From: Bacteroidota bacterium
GTDB lineage: Bacteria > Bacteroidota > Bacteroidia > Chitinophagales > Chitinophagaceae
Length of the DNA stretch: 64,000 bases
Assembly (NCBI GenBank): GCA_016706595.1
Contig: JADJJH010000007.1
Location: 496,001-560,000, forward strand
Direction of reading: 5' to 3'
Below, piece by piece: positions 45,013-52,377 of the stretch. Positions within the stretch are counted from its first letter, which is position 1. Every line of letters starts with the position of its first letter. A program made the translations under genes and the position numbers. The notes beneath the pieces were generated by a model. The model did no database searches. It worked only from the letters and a program-made list of their open reading frames with translations, and was not told the origin of the DNA.

Positions 45013-45282
45013 TTAAAAAGTATTTTTTGCATTGGTTTCTAAATATTGATTGATGCTGTCGGTGTCATAGAGAATGATTTTCTTCTCCGGTTGCGAGAAG
45101 CGTATTTTACCTTCATCCCTTAATTTTTGCAAAGTTGTTTTGGATGAAATTCGAAGTTTTGACATGGCTTCTTCGCCTGAAATCCATTTGTCATTTGCGA
45201 TGTTTTGTTTCTCTTTTATTCGTTGGACAACTTCTTCAATTAAGGCGAAAAAGGCTTTGTCCTCGAGACATACTACTTCCAT
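45013..45282 (-). CDS. Helix-turn-helix (excisionase/MerR-like) protein
   Basis: 89-aa protein with the layout of the short HTH_17-type proteins common on Bacteroidota mobile elements: an N-terminal helix (FALIEEVVQRIKEKQ), then WISGEEAMSKLRISSKTTLQKLRDEGKIRFSQPEKKIILYDTDSINQYLE, a winged HTH with the typical 'reads DNA, then wing' pattern. Such proteins act as excisionases or regulators. It lies between the inverted repeat at 45345-45406 and the 78-aa gene, within the mobilization cluster. Confidence 0.82.
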   Translation of the reverse strand: MEVVCLEDKAFFALIEEVVQRIKEKQNIANDKWISGEEAMSKLRISSKTTLQKLRDEGKIRFSQPEKKIILYDTDSINQYLETNAKNTF

Positions 45283-45344
45283 GATTTTTAATTTAATAAT
45301 GTACTTTTTTAATTAATTTTAGAGGGGTACGGGGATACTTCACC

Positions 45345-45406
45345 GCAAGATGGCATGGAGCAAATGCGAAAAGTGAAACTGTCGTCATGGCGACATGCAA
45401 TCTTGC
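45345..45406. repeat. Long inverted repeat between the relaxase and HTH genes (oriT or operator candidate)
   Basis: GCAAGATGGCATG (45345-45357) and CATGCAATCTTGC (45394-45406) are inverted repeats matching at 12 of 13 positions around 36 bases. A second near-palindrome, TGTCGTCATGGCGACA (45380-45395), overlaps the right arm. The gap (45283-45427) has no gene. Possible roles are a nic/oriT region, a regulator site for the HTH operon, or a terminator of the relaxase transcript. Confidence 0.6.
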
Positions 45407-45427
45407 AAGAACTTATATCTATGTAAT

Positions 45428-46327
45428 TTATCTCTCAATATCATCGTCTATATTTCTATCGCCTTCATCAATTCCAGTATCTACCTCTTCATCAAATCGG
45501 TCTTGTCTTTGGCTTTCGTTTCCTCTCTCATTTGCTTGATTTCTTAAATCGTCTAACTCAACTAATTTTTGATTTGCTTCTTGTTCCATACTGTCTAATC
45601 TATCCAAATTTGCTTTGTCATACCCGAGCTTTGAAAACCTAAATTTCATATCACCTTCATATTTTAGTCCTGTAAGCATGCCTCCTCGATAGTATGGTTC
45701 GTGTCCTTGTTGTCTTAATTTCTCTTCAAAATCTTTTGTCGATTTGGAGCTGAAATAGATGTTTTTCAGTACCCGTTCTATATCACATTTATTACTCTGT
45801 CTGGTGTGCTTTTTATCCTGCTCTTTTGTCCTTTCTTTGGTATATACAATACTTCGTTTCAACTCTGGGTACTTCATCATCTGATATACTTCCATATTCT
45901 TTCTAAACTTCTCAAAATCAGTTTTGCTGATTCGATTTGCCATGCCGGTTAGGAATTTAGTCCCACTCATTGCCACATGAATATGAACATGTTGTTGATC
46001 TGTGTGTTGCTTAAATAAATAAATATTATCCCTTCCCCTCAACTCAACAAATTGCTTTGCCATATCCTGTAATACCTTGCGATTAATCAACTCTTTATCA
46101 TGAACACTAAAACTCATTACCTCATGATAAATTGCCACCTGATCCTTTCTCTTTGTCTTCCTGAGTGTTTCATTAAACTCAAACTGCTTTATCCAACGCT
46201 CCTTGTCATGACCACTTAAATTATGCTTCATCTTAAATGAATTCTTTTCACTTTCCTTCTCTTCTTTAAGAATATAATTAATCAAAGTACCAATATTCTT
46301 TCTTCGACTCATAGATTTGATTATCAT
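45428..46327 (-). CDS. Relaxase/mobilization nuclease
   Basis: 299-aa relaxase of the MobA/VirD2-like PF03432 type. The N-terminus MIIKSMSRRKNIGTLINYIL carries the family start, with a candidate catalytic Tyr in NYIL, and the three-His metal motif is KQHTDQQHVHIHVAMSG (H108, H113, H115, H117). It would nick DNA at oriT and lead the strand in conjugative transfer. The acidic C-terminal tail contains LDDLRNQANERGNESQ, shared with the small ORF at 44774. It overlaps the upstream MobC-like gene by 4 bases. Confidence 0.92.
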   Translation of the reverse strand: MIIKSMSRRKNIGTLINYILKEEKESEKNSFKMKHNLSGHDKERWIKQFEFNETLRKTKRKDQVAIYHEVMSFSVHDKELINRKVLQDMAKQFVELRGRDNIYLFKQHTDQQHVHIHVAMSGTKFLTGMANRISKTDFEKFRKNMEVYQMMKYPELKRSIVYTKERTKEQDKKHTRQSNKCDIERVLKNIYFSSKSTKDFEEKLRQQGHEPYYRGGMLTGLKYEGDMKFRFSKLGYDKANLDRLDSMEQEANQKLVELDDLRNQANERGNESQRQDRFDEEVDTGIDEGDRNIDDDIER

Positions 46328-46803
46328 ACACTCTTATTTTTTTCAATGTATTTCTTTACAGCTATTTCTAAATCAATAGGACTCAAAAGTGCTAAGCGTA
46401 TATCATGTTCTAAGTTTCTTATAGCTTGTAAAAGAAATTCTCCATCGCCTTTTTCATTTACTAAATCTTCTACATGTATATACATCATCTTTAATAATTG
46501 CAATATCTTATTGATACTTATGGAATCAGGCACGATATATGTTTTTCGTATATACGCTATTGTGCAGGATTTAATAAATGGCGCACATTTTTGTTGATGT
46601 CGCTTTGATTCCAAGTGTATCTCTTTGAATTCATCTGGAGCAAATTTTATAGTCACTTCTTTTGAAATGCTTCTATTGTTCTTTTTCCATTGCGATTGAT
46701 ATTGTCTTCTGTATGCCTTCTTGGCTTTGGCAATTTCAACCTTATCACCCTTCTCAAAGAATGCTTCCATGAATTGATAGTATGGGCTGAATTTCTTCGA
46801 CAT
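46324..46803 (-). CDS. MobC-like plasmid mobilization/relaxosome protein
   Basis: 159-aa basic protein of the type usually encoded just before the relaxase in Bacteroidota mobilizable elements. A ribbon-helix-helix-like stretch (RSISKEVTIKFAPDEFKEIHLESKRHQQKCAPFIKSC) would bind DNA at oriT. A helical C-terminal part (INKILQLLKMMYIHVEDLVNE) follows. It overlaps the relaxase start by 4 bases and begins 5 bases after the coupling-protein stop. I infer the family from position and composition; no single motif is decisive. Confidence 0.7.
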   Translation of the reverse strand: MSKKFSPYYQFMEAFFEKGDKVEIAKAKKAYRRQYQSQWKKNNRSISKEVTIKFAPDEFKEIHLESKRHQQKCAPFIKSCTIAYIRKTYIVPDSISINKILQLLKMMYIHVEDLVNEKGDGEFLLQAIRNLEHDIRLALLSPIDLEIAVKKYIEKNKSV

Positions 46804-46808
46804 TTCAA

Positions 46809-48245
46809 TCAGAATAGTACAGTTAGTTCATCTTGTTCTAATTCATCAACTTCATCTTGTATTTGAATCTCATACGGCTGCATCTCTGATAATCGTTTCA
46901 ATTCCTTTTGCTCATAGTATGGCTTCAGTTTCATTTTAATTGGTGGATGATTGCCACATAAAATGATTGACTCTTTTAATATGCGGATTTCATCCATTGT
47001 CAATAGTTGCCTTGTTCGTCTTACATTTTCATCATCGACATATTCTCGTTTGCCTAGGATTAATTCGAGCTGTCTTGCTACTTCCAAGGGTTGACCAGGA
47101 AGGTACACTCGTGTGAAGCAATTGGAAATAATGTTGTTTGCTTGAGCGGTTTGGTACATATCTATTAGCTGACTTTGGCTTTGATAGACTTGCATGATAC
47201 CGCAATTTGCTTTTCGAATATTGCTGATAGCTGTAGGCAAAATATTCAGATATAGTGAACTTGCTTCATCCAATAAAAAGAAAATCGGCAGGTCATTTGC
47301 ACTTGGCAATTTTGACATCACTGATGCAAAGAATTGTTCGAAAAAGATTGAAGAAATTACTGAATAATACTTCATATCATTGACCGAATTATTGATATAG
47401 AGAATTACTTTTTGACTACGATACATTGCAAAATCAATACTATCAGTTTTTGTCGCTTCAATTACCGAAGGATCAGAAAAGATATTGAGGGCAGTTCTTG
47501 CAGTAGCAACAATTGACATTAACATCTTGGTATCGTAGGCCACAAAACTTTTGTAGTCAGAGAGGAGATCATCATCTTGAGCTTGGATAAAAAGTAAATC
47601 GACTTTCTTTGGTGTACCTGAAAAAGCATTGATTAAACAAAGAACATTATAGAGGGTATGATTTTCTTTTGGAGTGTGGAAAATTACATACCGAATAAAT
47701 GTTGATAAAAGTGACTCAGCCGACGAATTCCAGAATGGGTCTTTGCCTCCACTACCTAAAGATGTTTGAATTAATATCTTCGCCAACTTCTTGATTTCTG
47801 AAATTGACTTAATTCTTGAAAGCGGATTATACTTTTGACTCTTATTTGGATTCGCATAATTGAGTGCTAATACGGTATATCCTAAAGATGCGATTGCACC
47901 ACTAGTTTTTTCATAAAGCTCTTGCGAAGGATCATGTATCACAAGGCTAGAAGGGCCTGCCATGGAGAGGATTGAATTTATTAGTACGGTACTGGATTTA
48001 CCCGATCCACTACCACCTAAAACGAGGCAATTTGAAAAACTATTATGAATACTTAAACTCTTATCACCAAATCTAAATCCTTTGTCATGACTTGAAAGAA
48101 GTTTATCTGGTGACATAAAATCAGCATTATATATATCATTCCGTTTAGAAGGAATCATTGTAACTATGAGTTCAACAAGCCCTCCAAAGAGTGCTTCAAG
48201 AAGTGAAAAAATTATTTGAAAAAGTGCTTGAAATATTTGTATCAT
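46809..48245 (-). CDS. Type IV coupling protein (VirD4/TraG-like)
   Basis: 478-aa ATPase that links the relaxosome to a type IV secretion channel. It has an N-terminal membrane helix (IFQALFQIIFSLLEALFGGLVELIV), Walker A NCLVLGGSGSGKSSTVLIN (about residues 73-90), the Walker B-like LPIFFLLDEASSLYL, and the QSQSQLIDMY...NIISNCFTRVYLPG region typical of TraG. It carries no other channel subunits nearby, so the element is probably mobilizable by a helper rather than self-transmissible. The start is 1 base after the stop of the 54-aa microprotein gene. Confidence 0.92.
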   Translation of the reverse strand: MIQIFQALFQIIFSLLEALFGGLVELIVTMIPSKRNDIYNADFMSPDKLLSSHDKGFRFGDKSLSIHNSFSNCLVLGGSGSGKSSTVLINSILSMAGPSSLVIHDPSQELYEKTSGAIASLGYTVLALNYANPNKSQKYNPLSRIKSISEIKKLAKILIQTSLGSGGKDPFWNSSAESLLSTFIRYVIFHTPKENHTLYNVLCLINAFSGTPKKVDLLFIQAQDDDLLSDYKSFVAYDTKMLMSIVATARTALNIFSDPSVIEATKTDSIDFAMYRSQKVILYINNSVNDMKYYSVISSIFFEQFFASVMSKLPSANDLPIFFLLDEASSLYLNILPTAISNIRKANCGIMQVYQSQSQLIDMYQTAQANNIISNCFTRVYLPGQPLEVARQLELILGKREYVDDENVRRTRQLLTMDEIRILKESIILCGNHPPIKMKLKPYYEQKELKRLSEMQPYEIQIQDEVDELEQDELTVLF

Positions 48246-48246
48246 T

Positions 48247-48411
48247 TTATGAGGCTTTAACTATTATGCGTTGAATGGCTTCAGCTATTTTGGAGAGGAG
48301 CATTCCTGTTATAGAGAGCAACCAAGAGAGTGCAAGGAGTGTTACTTTGAAAGCGGCCATGAATAGGCCCTTTATGGATTGAATAAAAATGGATGTTGCT
48401 TGATTTTTCAT
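48247..48411 (-). CDS. 54-aa membrane microprotein
   Basis: Short ORF read from the ATG at 48411: MKNQATSIFIQSIKG followed by FMAAFKVTLLALSWLLSITGML and KIAEAIQRIIVKAS. One strongly hydrophobic helix lies between two amphipathic ends. The ATG overlaps the upstream lipoprotein stop in an ATGA junction, and its own stop lies 1 base before the coupling-protein start. This chain of coupled starts makes it very likely real. It may assist the coupling protein or the membrane complex. It is too short for most gene finders. Confidence 0.75.
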   Translation of the reverse strand: MKNQATSIFIQSIKGLFMAAFKVTLLALSWLLSITGMLLSKIAEAIQRIIVKAS

Positions 48412-49157
48412 GTTTGCAAATTTTTAGAGTTAGTAGATATGATGACTGTCCCTCCTTTTTTCTCAATGAGTTTTGTATAAACAGCACTCATGATTTGAAA
48501 TCGAGCATCTTCATTTCGATTTATAGGTTGGTAAATTAAAATGACAGTGATACCAGTTAGAGATTTGGGCATGAGTTCTATAGCATTCAAGAGCTTGACT
48601 AATTGATTAATGGTTGACTCGGGATTGTGCATTCTAAGATTGTAACTGTTAAACAAATTTGAATTCTCAGCTAAGTCACTAAAGCAAAGAAGGTACTTTT
48701 TCGTATGAGGTAATTTCGTTAGTACAGTTAGCTCTTTGGTGATAGCTTTGAAGCATTCTGTATAGGCAAGTGACGTATCTTTTACCCTTTGTTTATTTGA
48801 AGCCTCAATTATTGAAGTAATACAATGATAATATTCAAGGACACATTGCTGTCGATACAAGATATTATCATTTGTATTTTCCTTGTCTGTATCTGTTTTA
48901 CTTTTTAATATACATACTTCAAGTGGGTTATATGCTTTATCGGTTGTATAGGTGTGTCGAAAGAAGGCTTGTTCGTTTTTATTTACTTCCATATTAAATA
49001 ATGAACGAACGGTCATTTCATCAGGCATTAATACCAGTCTGTCTGTAATATCAACTATCTCTGATACTGCCACAGAATAGGTTGTACTTAATTCCTCTCT
49101 TTTATGACATGCCGGAAGTATTGATAATACAATGAGGCTTAGAATATATGTTTTCAT
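48408..49157 (-). CDS. Lipoprotein of the mobilization cluster
   Basis: 249-aa protein with a lipoprotein signal (MKTYILSLIVLSILPACHKRE; lipobox LPAC, Cys17). The mature part is mixed alpha/beta with short loops (VSEIVDITDRLVLMPDEM, CVLEYYHCITSIIEASNKQ, KKYLLCFSDLAENSNLFNSYN, LMPKSLTGITVILIYQPINRNEDARFQIMSAVYTKLIEKKGG). The last part resembles a von Willebrand-type or substrate-binding Rossmann-like segment, but I would not name it. It overlaps the downstream microprotein by 4 bases, and the whole run is one operon. Confidence 0.7.
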   Translation of the reverse strand: MKTYILSLIVLSILPACHKREELSTTYSVAVSEIVDITDRLVLMPDEMTVRSLFNMEVNKNEQAFFRHTYTTDKAYNPLEVCILKSKTDTDKENTNDNILYRQQCVLEYYHCITSIIEASNKQRVKDTSLAYTECFKAITKELTVLTKLPHTKKYLLCFSDLAENSNLFNSYNLRMHNPESTINQLVKLLNAIELMPKSLTGITVILIYQPINRNEDARFQIMSAVYTKLIEKKGGTVIISTNSKNLQT

Positions 49158-49175
49158 TTGTTTTGTTTTAGAGGA

Positions 49176-50243
49176 TTAAAAATTAAATGTTGGAGGATAT
49201 GAAAAAAATGCTGGTATTTGTTTATCAGTTCGGTAGCGGATATTTGTTTCGATATATTTTTGAGCAATGTTTACTGCAACTGCATTGAGGCGTTTGCGTG
49301 TATAAGCGATGTACTCATACTTCATCAAGGCTACCTTAATCTCTTCACTACTCTCTTTTTTGATTGCTTTAATTTCAAGGCCTAAGACTTTTGACTTCTT
49401 ATTACAGTGTCGTAATTCATTACAGATTTTGCCGTAAGCTTTATCCTTTTCATGCTCTTCTTTTGTCTTGCCGAAAAAGTAAGCCAATAACAATCCGGCT
49501 TCAAATAATATGAAGCTAATAATGGTAAGTTTGATACCTGAAATACCAGTTGTAAAATGTTTGTGTTTGGCAACAGACAAATTCATATCTTGTACTATTT
49601 GGTAGCCGTCAGCACGAAGTGTTCCGAGAAAGTAAAAGCCGATAAAGGCAATCACAGATACAGCTATCATTGCACAAATTTTATGTACACGTATATCCAT
49701 CCGTTTGATGTATGAAACTACTACATGAGTAACCAGCCCAACGGTAATAGCTACAGCAAAGAAGCTCACCAGTGATAATAAAAATGACATACCAGAATTT
49801 CTCAATGCTTCATATGCAAAGTAGCCTTCGGATATGGCAATTAATGTTAGTCCTATGATAACAGCCCATTGCCAGATATTCTCTTTCCTACTCGGATGTA
49901 ATTCTTTCTTTTTTGATTCTAAAGATTTAATTTGATGCTCTAGGTCATTTTGTTTACCAACGAGAGGTTGTATTCTATCCTTTGACTCTGTATCTAATTT
50001 TTGGGCTAGTATCATACCACTTCCGGCAAGGTTCGTGGCGTTGGCTTCTTCAATAGTATGTTTGAGTTCTGCTTCAATTTTGTTTAATACTAAGGTCTTG
50101 TACTCTTCTTCGGTATTAGGGATATTGTCAATACCGTTTTGCTTACCTTGTACTTCAGCAAATGTGCTTAGACCAAGTTCAGTTTTTTCAATTTTTGCTT
50201 CCAATTCTGGATTAGTGTAATGATGCGTGATTATTGTTTTCAT
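49176..50243 (-). CDS. Membrane protein with coiled coil (mobilization cluster)
   Basis: 355-aa protein. Residues about 1-120 are charged and coiled-coil-like (LEAKIEKTELGLSTF, ...DLEHQIKSLESKKKELH). Then come four membrane segments (IWQWAVIIGLTLIAISEGYFAYEAL, SFLLSLVSFFAVAITVGLVTHVVVS, ICAMIAVSVIAFIGFYFLGTL, LTIISFILFEAGLLLAYFFG) and a second helical tail. I do not recognise a family. It lies in the mobilization operon, 18 bases upstream of the lipoprotein gene. A role in the transfer complex is guesswork. Confidence 0.7.
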   Translation of the reverse strand: MKTIITHHYTNPELEAKIEKTELGLSTFAEVQGKQNGIDNIPNTEEEYKTLVLNKIEAELKHTIEEANATNLAGSGMILAQKLDTESKDRIQPLVGKQNDLEHQIKSLESKKKELHPSRKENIWQWAVIIGLTLIAISEGYFAYEALRNSGMSFLLSLVSFFAVAITVGLVTHVVVSYIKRMDIRVHKICAMIAVSVIAFIGFYFLGTLRADGYQIVQDMNLSVAKHKHFTTGISGIKLTIISFILFEAGLLLAYFFGKTKEEHEKDKAYGKICNELRHCNKKSKVLGLEIKAIKKESSEEIKVALMKYEYIAYTRKRLNAVAVNIAQKYIETNIRYRTDKQIPAFFSYPPTFNF

Positions 50244-50248
50244 GTTAT

Positions 50249-50701
50249 TTATTTTTTGTTGATTAAATTTCTAAAAATGCGAAAGAGGTGAAGTGAGATA
50301 TGCCAAGTACTCATTATGAAAAATGCAAATGAGAAATACAAAAAAAATGAGTTTACGAGTAGAGTATCAGATATTGAAAATCGGGCGTAAGCACTTAATT
50401 GACTATACATTGAACAGAACAAATGATGGTAGGAGTTATATGCAAATAAGTAAGCACAAAAAGTAATGGGGAGTAGATATATTCGAAGGTATTTTTGCAC
50501 CAATACTAGGCAAACAATATAGGCTATACTTGTTGTAATGTATAGTCCGATATGAGCAACAAGTATATTTATAAGTTGCTTTTCATACGTGTAGTGCATA
50601 AGAAAAAAAAGTATACTTGATATCGAATAGCTTACTATACAGAAGTGAATTTCCTTTCTGATTTGCTTAAGAGATTTATTTTGTGAGATTTCTATTTTCA
50701 T
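50249..50701 (-). CDS. Small polytopic membrane protein (mobilization cluster)
   Basis: 150-aa protein with about four hydrophobic segments (FCIVSYSISSILFFLMHYTY, IGLYITTSIAYIVCLVLVQ, ICAYLFAYN-like run, LVNSFFLYFSFAFFIMSTWHI) flanked by short charged loops. It starts 31 bases after the downstream-facing end of the 46-aa ORF and ends 5 bases before the coiled-coil protein starts. No family is recognised. Confidence 0.65.
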   Translation of the reverse strand: MKIEISQNKSLKQIRKEIHFCIVSYSISSILFFLMHYTYEKQLINILVAHIGLYITTSIAYIVCLVLVQKYLRIYLLPITFCAYLFAYNSYHHLFCSMYSQLSAYARFSISDTLLVNSFFLYFSFAFFIMSTWHISLHLFRIFRNLINKK

Positions 50702-50732
50702 GATATTTATTTTTATGTGATTTTAATTTGAT

Positions 50733-50873
50733 TTAACAGCCAACCCCGCGTCCTATTGCGCCGGTCATGGTGTAGAAGTTTTTCATTTTGCGTTTGTAAT
50801 TTTTAGCTAGTCGCTTCATGAATTTTTTAATTTCTTTGTCGGATTGAGTTTTGTGCCTTTGTTTCTGTTTCAT
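50733..50873 (-). CDS. 46-aa basic microprotein
   Basis: Short ORF from the ATG at 50873: MKQKQRHKTQSDKEIKK, FMKRLAKNYKRKMKN, FYTMTGAIGRGVGC. It is extremely Lys/Arg-rich with one terminal Cys. It lies just upstream of the membrane-protein gene on the same strand, at the head of the mobilization operon. Basic, tiny proteins like this are plausible nucleic-acid binders. Coding status is inferred from composition and placement. Confidence 0.5.
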   Translation of the reverse strand: MKQKQRHKTQSDKEIKKFMKRLAKNYKRKMKNFYTMTGAIGRGVGC

Positions 50874-51362
50874 ATATTTATTTTGAATGGTGATAAAATA
50901 AAAAAAGCAATAGCTAAATTGCTACTGCTGATGAAACAGGTGGTGGGCGAATGAGATTCGCTTGAGAATAAAGAAAATTGAGTTTGAAATTACTTGTTTC
51001 CATTTTGAGCCTTATAAGCCAAAACGGAATTGTCATTTAGACACTCTGAATGAAAGAAAACTTGACAAATATTGTCAGTTTGCTATACTGGTTCCAGAGA
51101 GTTGTTATGGCAACTCCTATAAATATAAAAGCATAGAGGGTCCAATCTCTATGCTTTTTACTGGCTTGTATGTTAAAAAGTAAACCTACCCCTCCGTGTT
51201 TCGGTATAGCACGAAATGCATCACTCCTGTATAAGAATTGAGTATGTGCATTTATTTGTTTCATTGTTTTTAAATTCTGAAACAAATGTAGAATGCGGGT
51301 TTGGAGCATCTCCCCGAAATGGAGATCGACTTTTCGGGCTCATAAAATTGTATGTAATATTT
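50874..51362. other. 489-bp gap between the mobilization operon and the two-component system
   Basis: Overlapping ORFs of 73 (plus) and 90 codons (minus) occur here; both run through the perfect palindrome at 51127-51158 and look fortuitous. A terminator is the only clear feature. A short inverted pair, TCTCCCCG...CGGGGAGA-like, occurs near 51309. Nothing else is seen. Confidence 0.5.
51127..51158. terminator. Perfect 12-bp palindromic terminator (probably for the response regulator operon)
   Basis: AAAAGCATAGAG (51127-51138) pairs perfectly with CTCTATGCTTTT (51147-51158) across an 8-base loop, with A/T-rich tails on both sides, so it can work in both directions. It lies about 200 bases past the stop of the minus-strand regulator gene. 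Confidence 0.75.
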
Positions 51363-52376
51363 CTATCTCAAGAATTTTGGAAATAGTTTTTTTATGGCAT
51401 CAAAACCATTCACCAACTTTGAATTTTGTGGTAAATCAATAAACTTTCTTTGATTGGAATGAGTAATTATTTCCATCTTCTGAATATTATCTTTTAAAGG
51501 AAATACCCAAAGTGGGTTATAGACAAAGCTTCTATCAGTAATGTATGGCTTATCATCTTCCTTAAAACTCTTTAATGCTCTCCTAACCGATTCAATTCGT
51601 AATATTCCAAGCTCACATATGGCTATCTCCTCAGCATCATTTGAATCATCACTCTCTGAACCCTTTTTGATATAATAAAAATTCTTGCCATTCAATTTAT
51701 CAATCGAAACTTTATTCATAGTACTACTTCCCTCTTGATCTAAAATTGGAGTTGAACTCAATATATTCTCTTTGAACATGATAGGCCAAATAGAAATATT
51801 CCGTAACTCTTGATGATATTCTTCAAGAGTTTTGAATCGCAATGTATCATAAAGTGAAGTGATTGTATCTTCTAATTCATAGATTGGGTTATGATTTTGT
51901 TTTTCATTTACTTTTGGATTTTCATAAAATGAATCACAGAGTGCTTTAATGCCAAAACACTTTTCCATAAGAACATCTCTTTCATATTTGAGCAAAGTCA
52001 AAAAGATATTTTCCTTATACTTTGCTCCGGCAAATTCTAATTGAAATATTGTATTATCAGGTTTTTTATAGTGTTCGTAATTTTGAGAAAACAATACTTT
52101 GTAGATATTATATTTCTCGTTATCAATCATAGTAAAGAGGCCATATCCACTATCACCATGTAATTCTTCATCAATCATTATGATATGAAAATCAATGTCT
52201 TCTTGTAAGTATTTCTGTGCTTTATCAAATGCATCGGTCCCACTAATAACCGTAATGTCTAATTCAATTGCTTCTTGTGTCCACTTGGAAATGACAAACT
52301 GGTAATCTAAGACATACTCTTCAATGGTCTCGGCATTGTCTTTAATATCATCAACAATGAGTACTTTTAGTTCCAT
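51363..52376 (-). CDS. Response regulator, receiver plus LytTR-like domain
   Basis: 337-aa protein. The first part has a receiver-like start KVLIVDDIKDNAETIEEYV with the acidic pocket (DD) and a candidate phosphoacceptor in IIMIDEELHGDSGYGLF. The receiver is longer and less regular than normal (insertions around WTQEAIELDITV). The C-terminal part (KNFYYIKKGSESDD ... IAICELGILRIESVRRALKSF ... DRSFVYNPLWVFPL) has the LytTR pattern (strand, basic helix, 'sYvvN' loop) but is divergent. It starts 1 base after the kinase stop, so the two form a two-component system. Confidence 0.72.
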   Translation of the reverse strand: MELKVLIVDDIKDNAETIEEYVLDYQFVISKWTQEAIELDITVISGTDAFDKAQKYLQEDIDFHIIMIDEELHGDSGYGLFTMIDNEKYNIYKVLFSQNYEHYKKPDNTIFQLEFAGAKYKENIFLTLLKYERDVLMEKCFGIKALCDSFYENPKVNEKQNHNPIYELEDTITSLYDTLRFKTLEEYHQELRNISIWPIMFKENILSSTPILDQEGSSTMNKVSIDKLNGKNFYYIKKGSESDDSNDAEEIAICELGILRIESVRRALKSFKEDDKPYITDRSFVYNPLWVFPLKDNIQKMEIITHSNQRKFIDLPQNSKLVNGFDAIKKLFPKFLR

Positions 52377-52377
52377 G

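Noticed and set aside
48281..48487. 68-codon minus-strand ORF
   Set aside because: It overlaps two better-supported frames (the 54-aa microprotein and the lipoprotein) in another frame.
50962..51183. 73-codon plus-strand ORF
   Set aside because: Same palindrome; overlaps the other rejected ORF; no motif.
51037..51309. 90-codon minus-strand ORF
   Set aside because: It passes through a perfect terminator palindrome; probably not translated.
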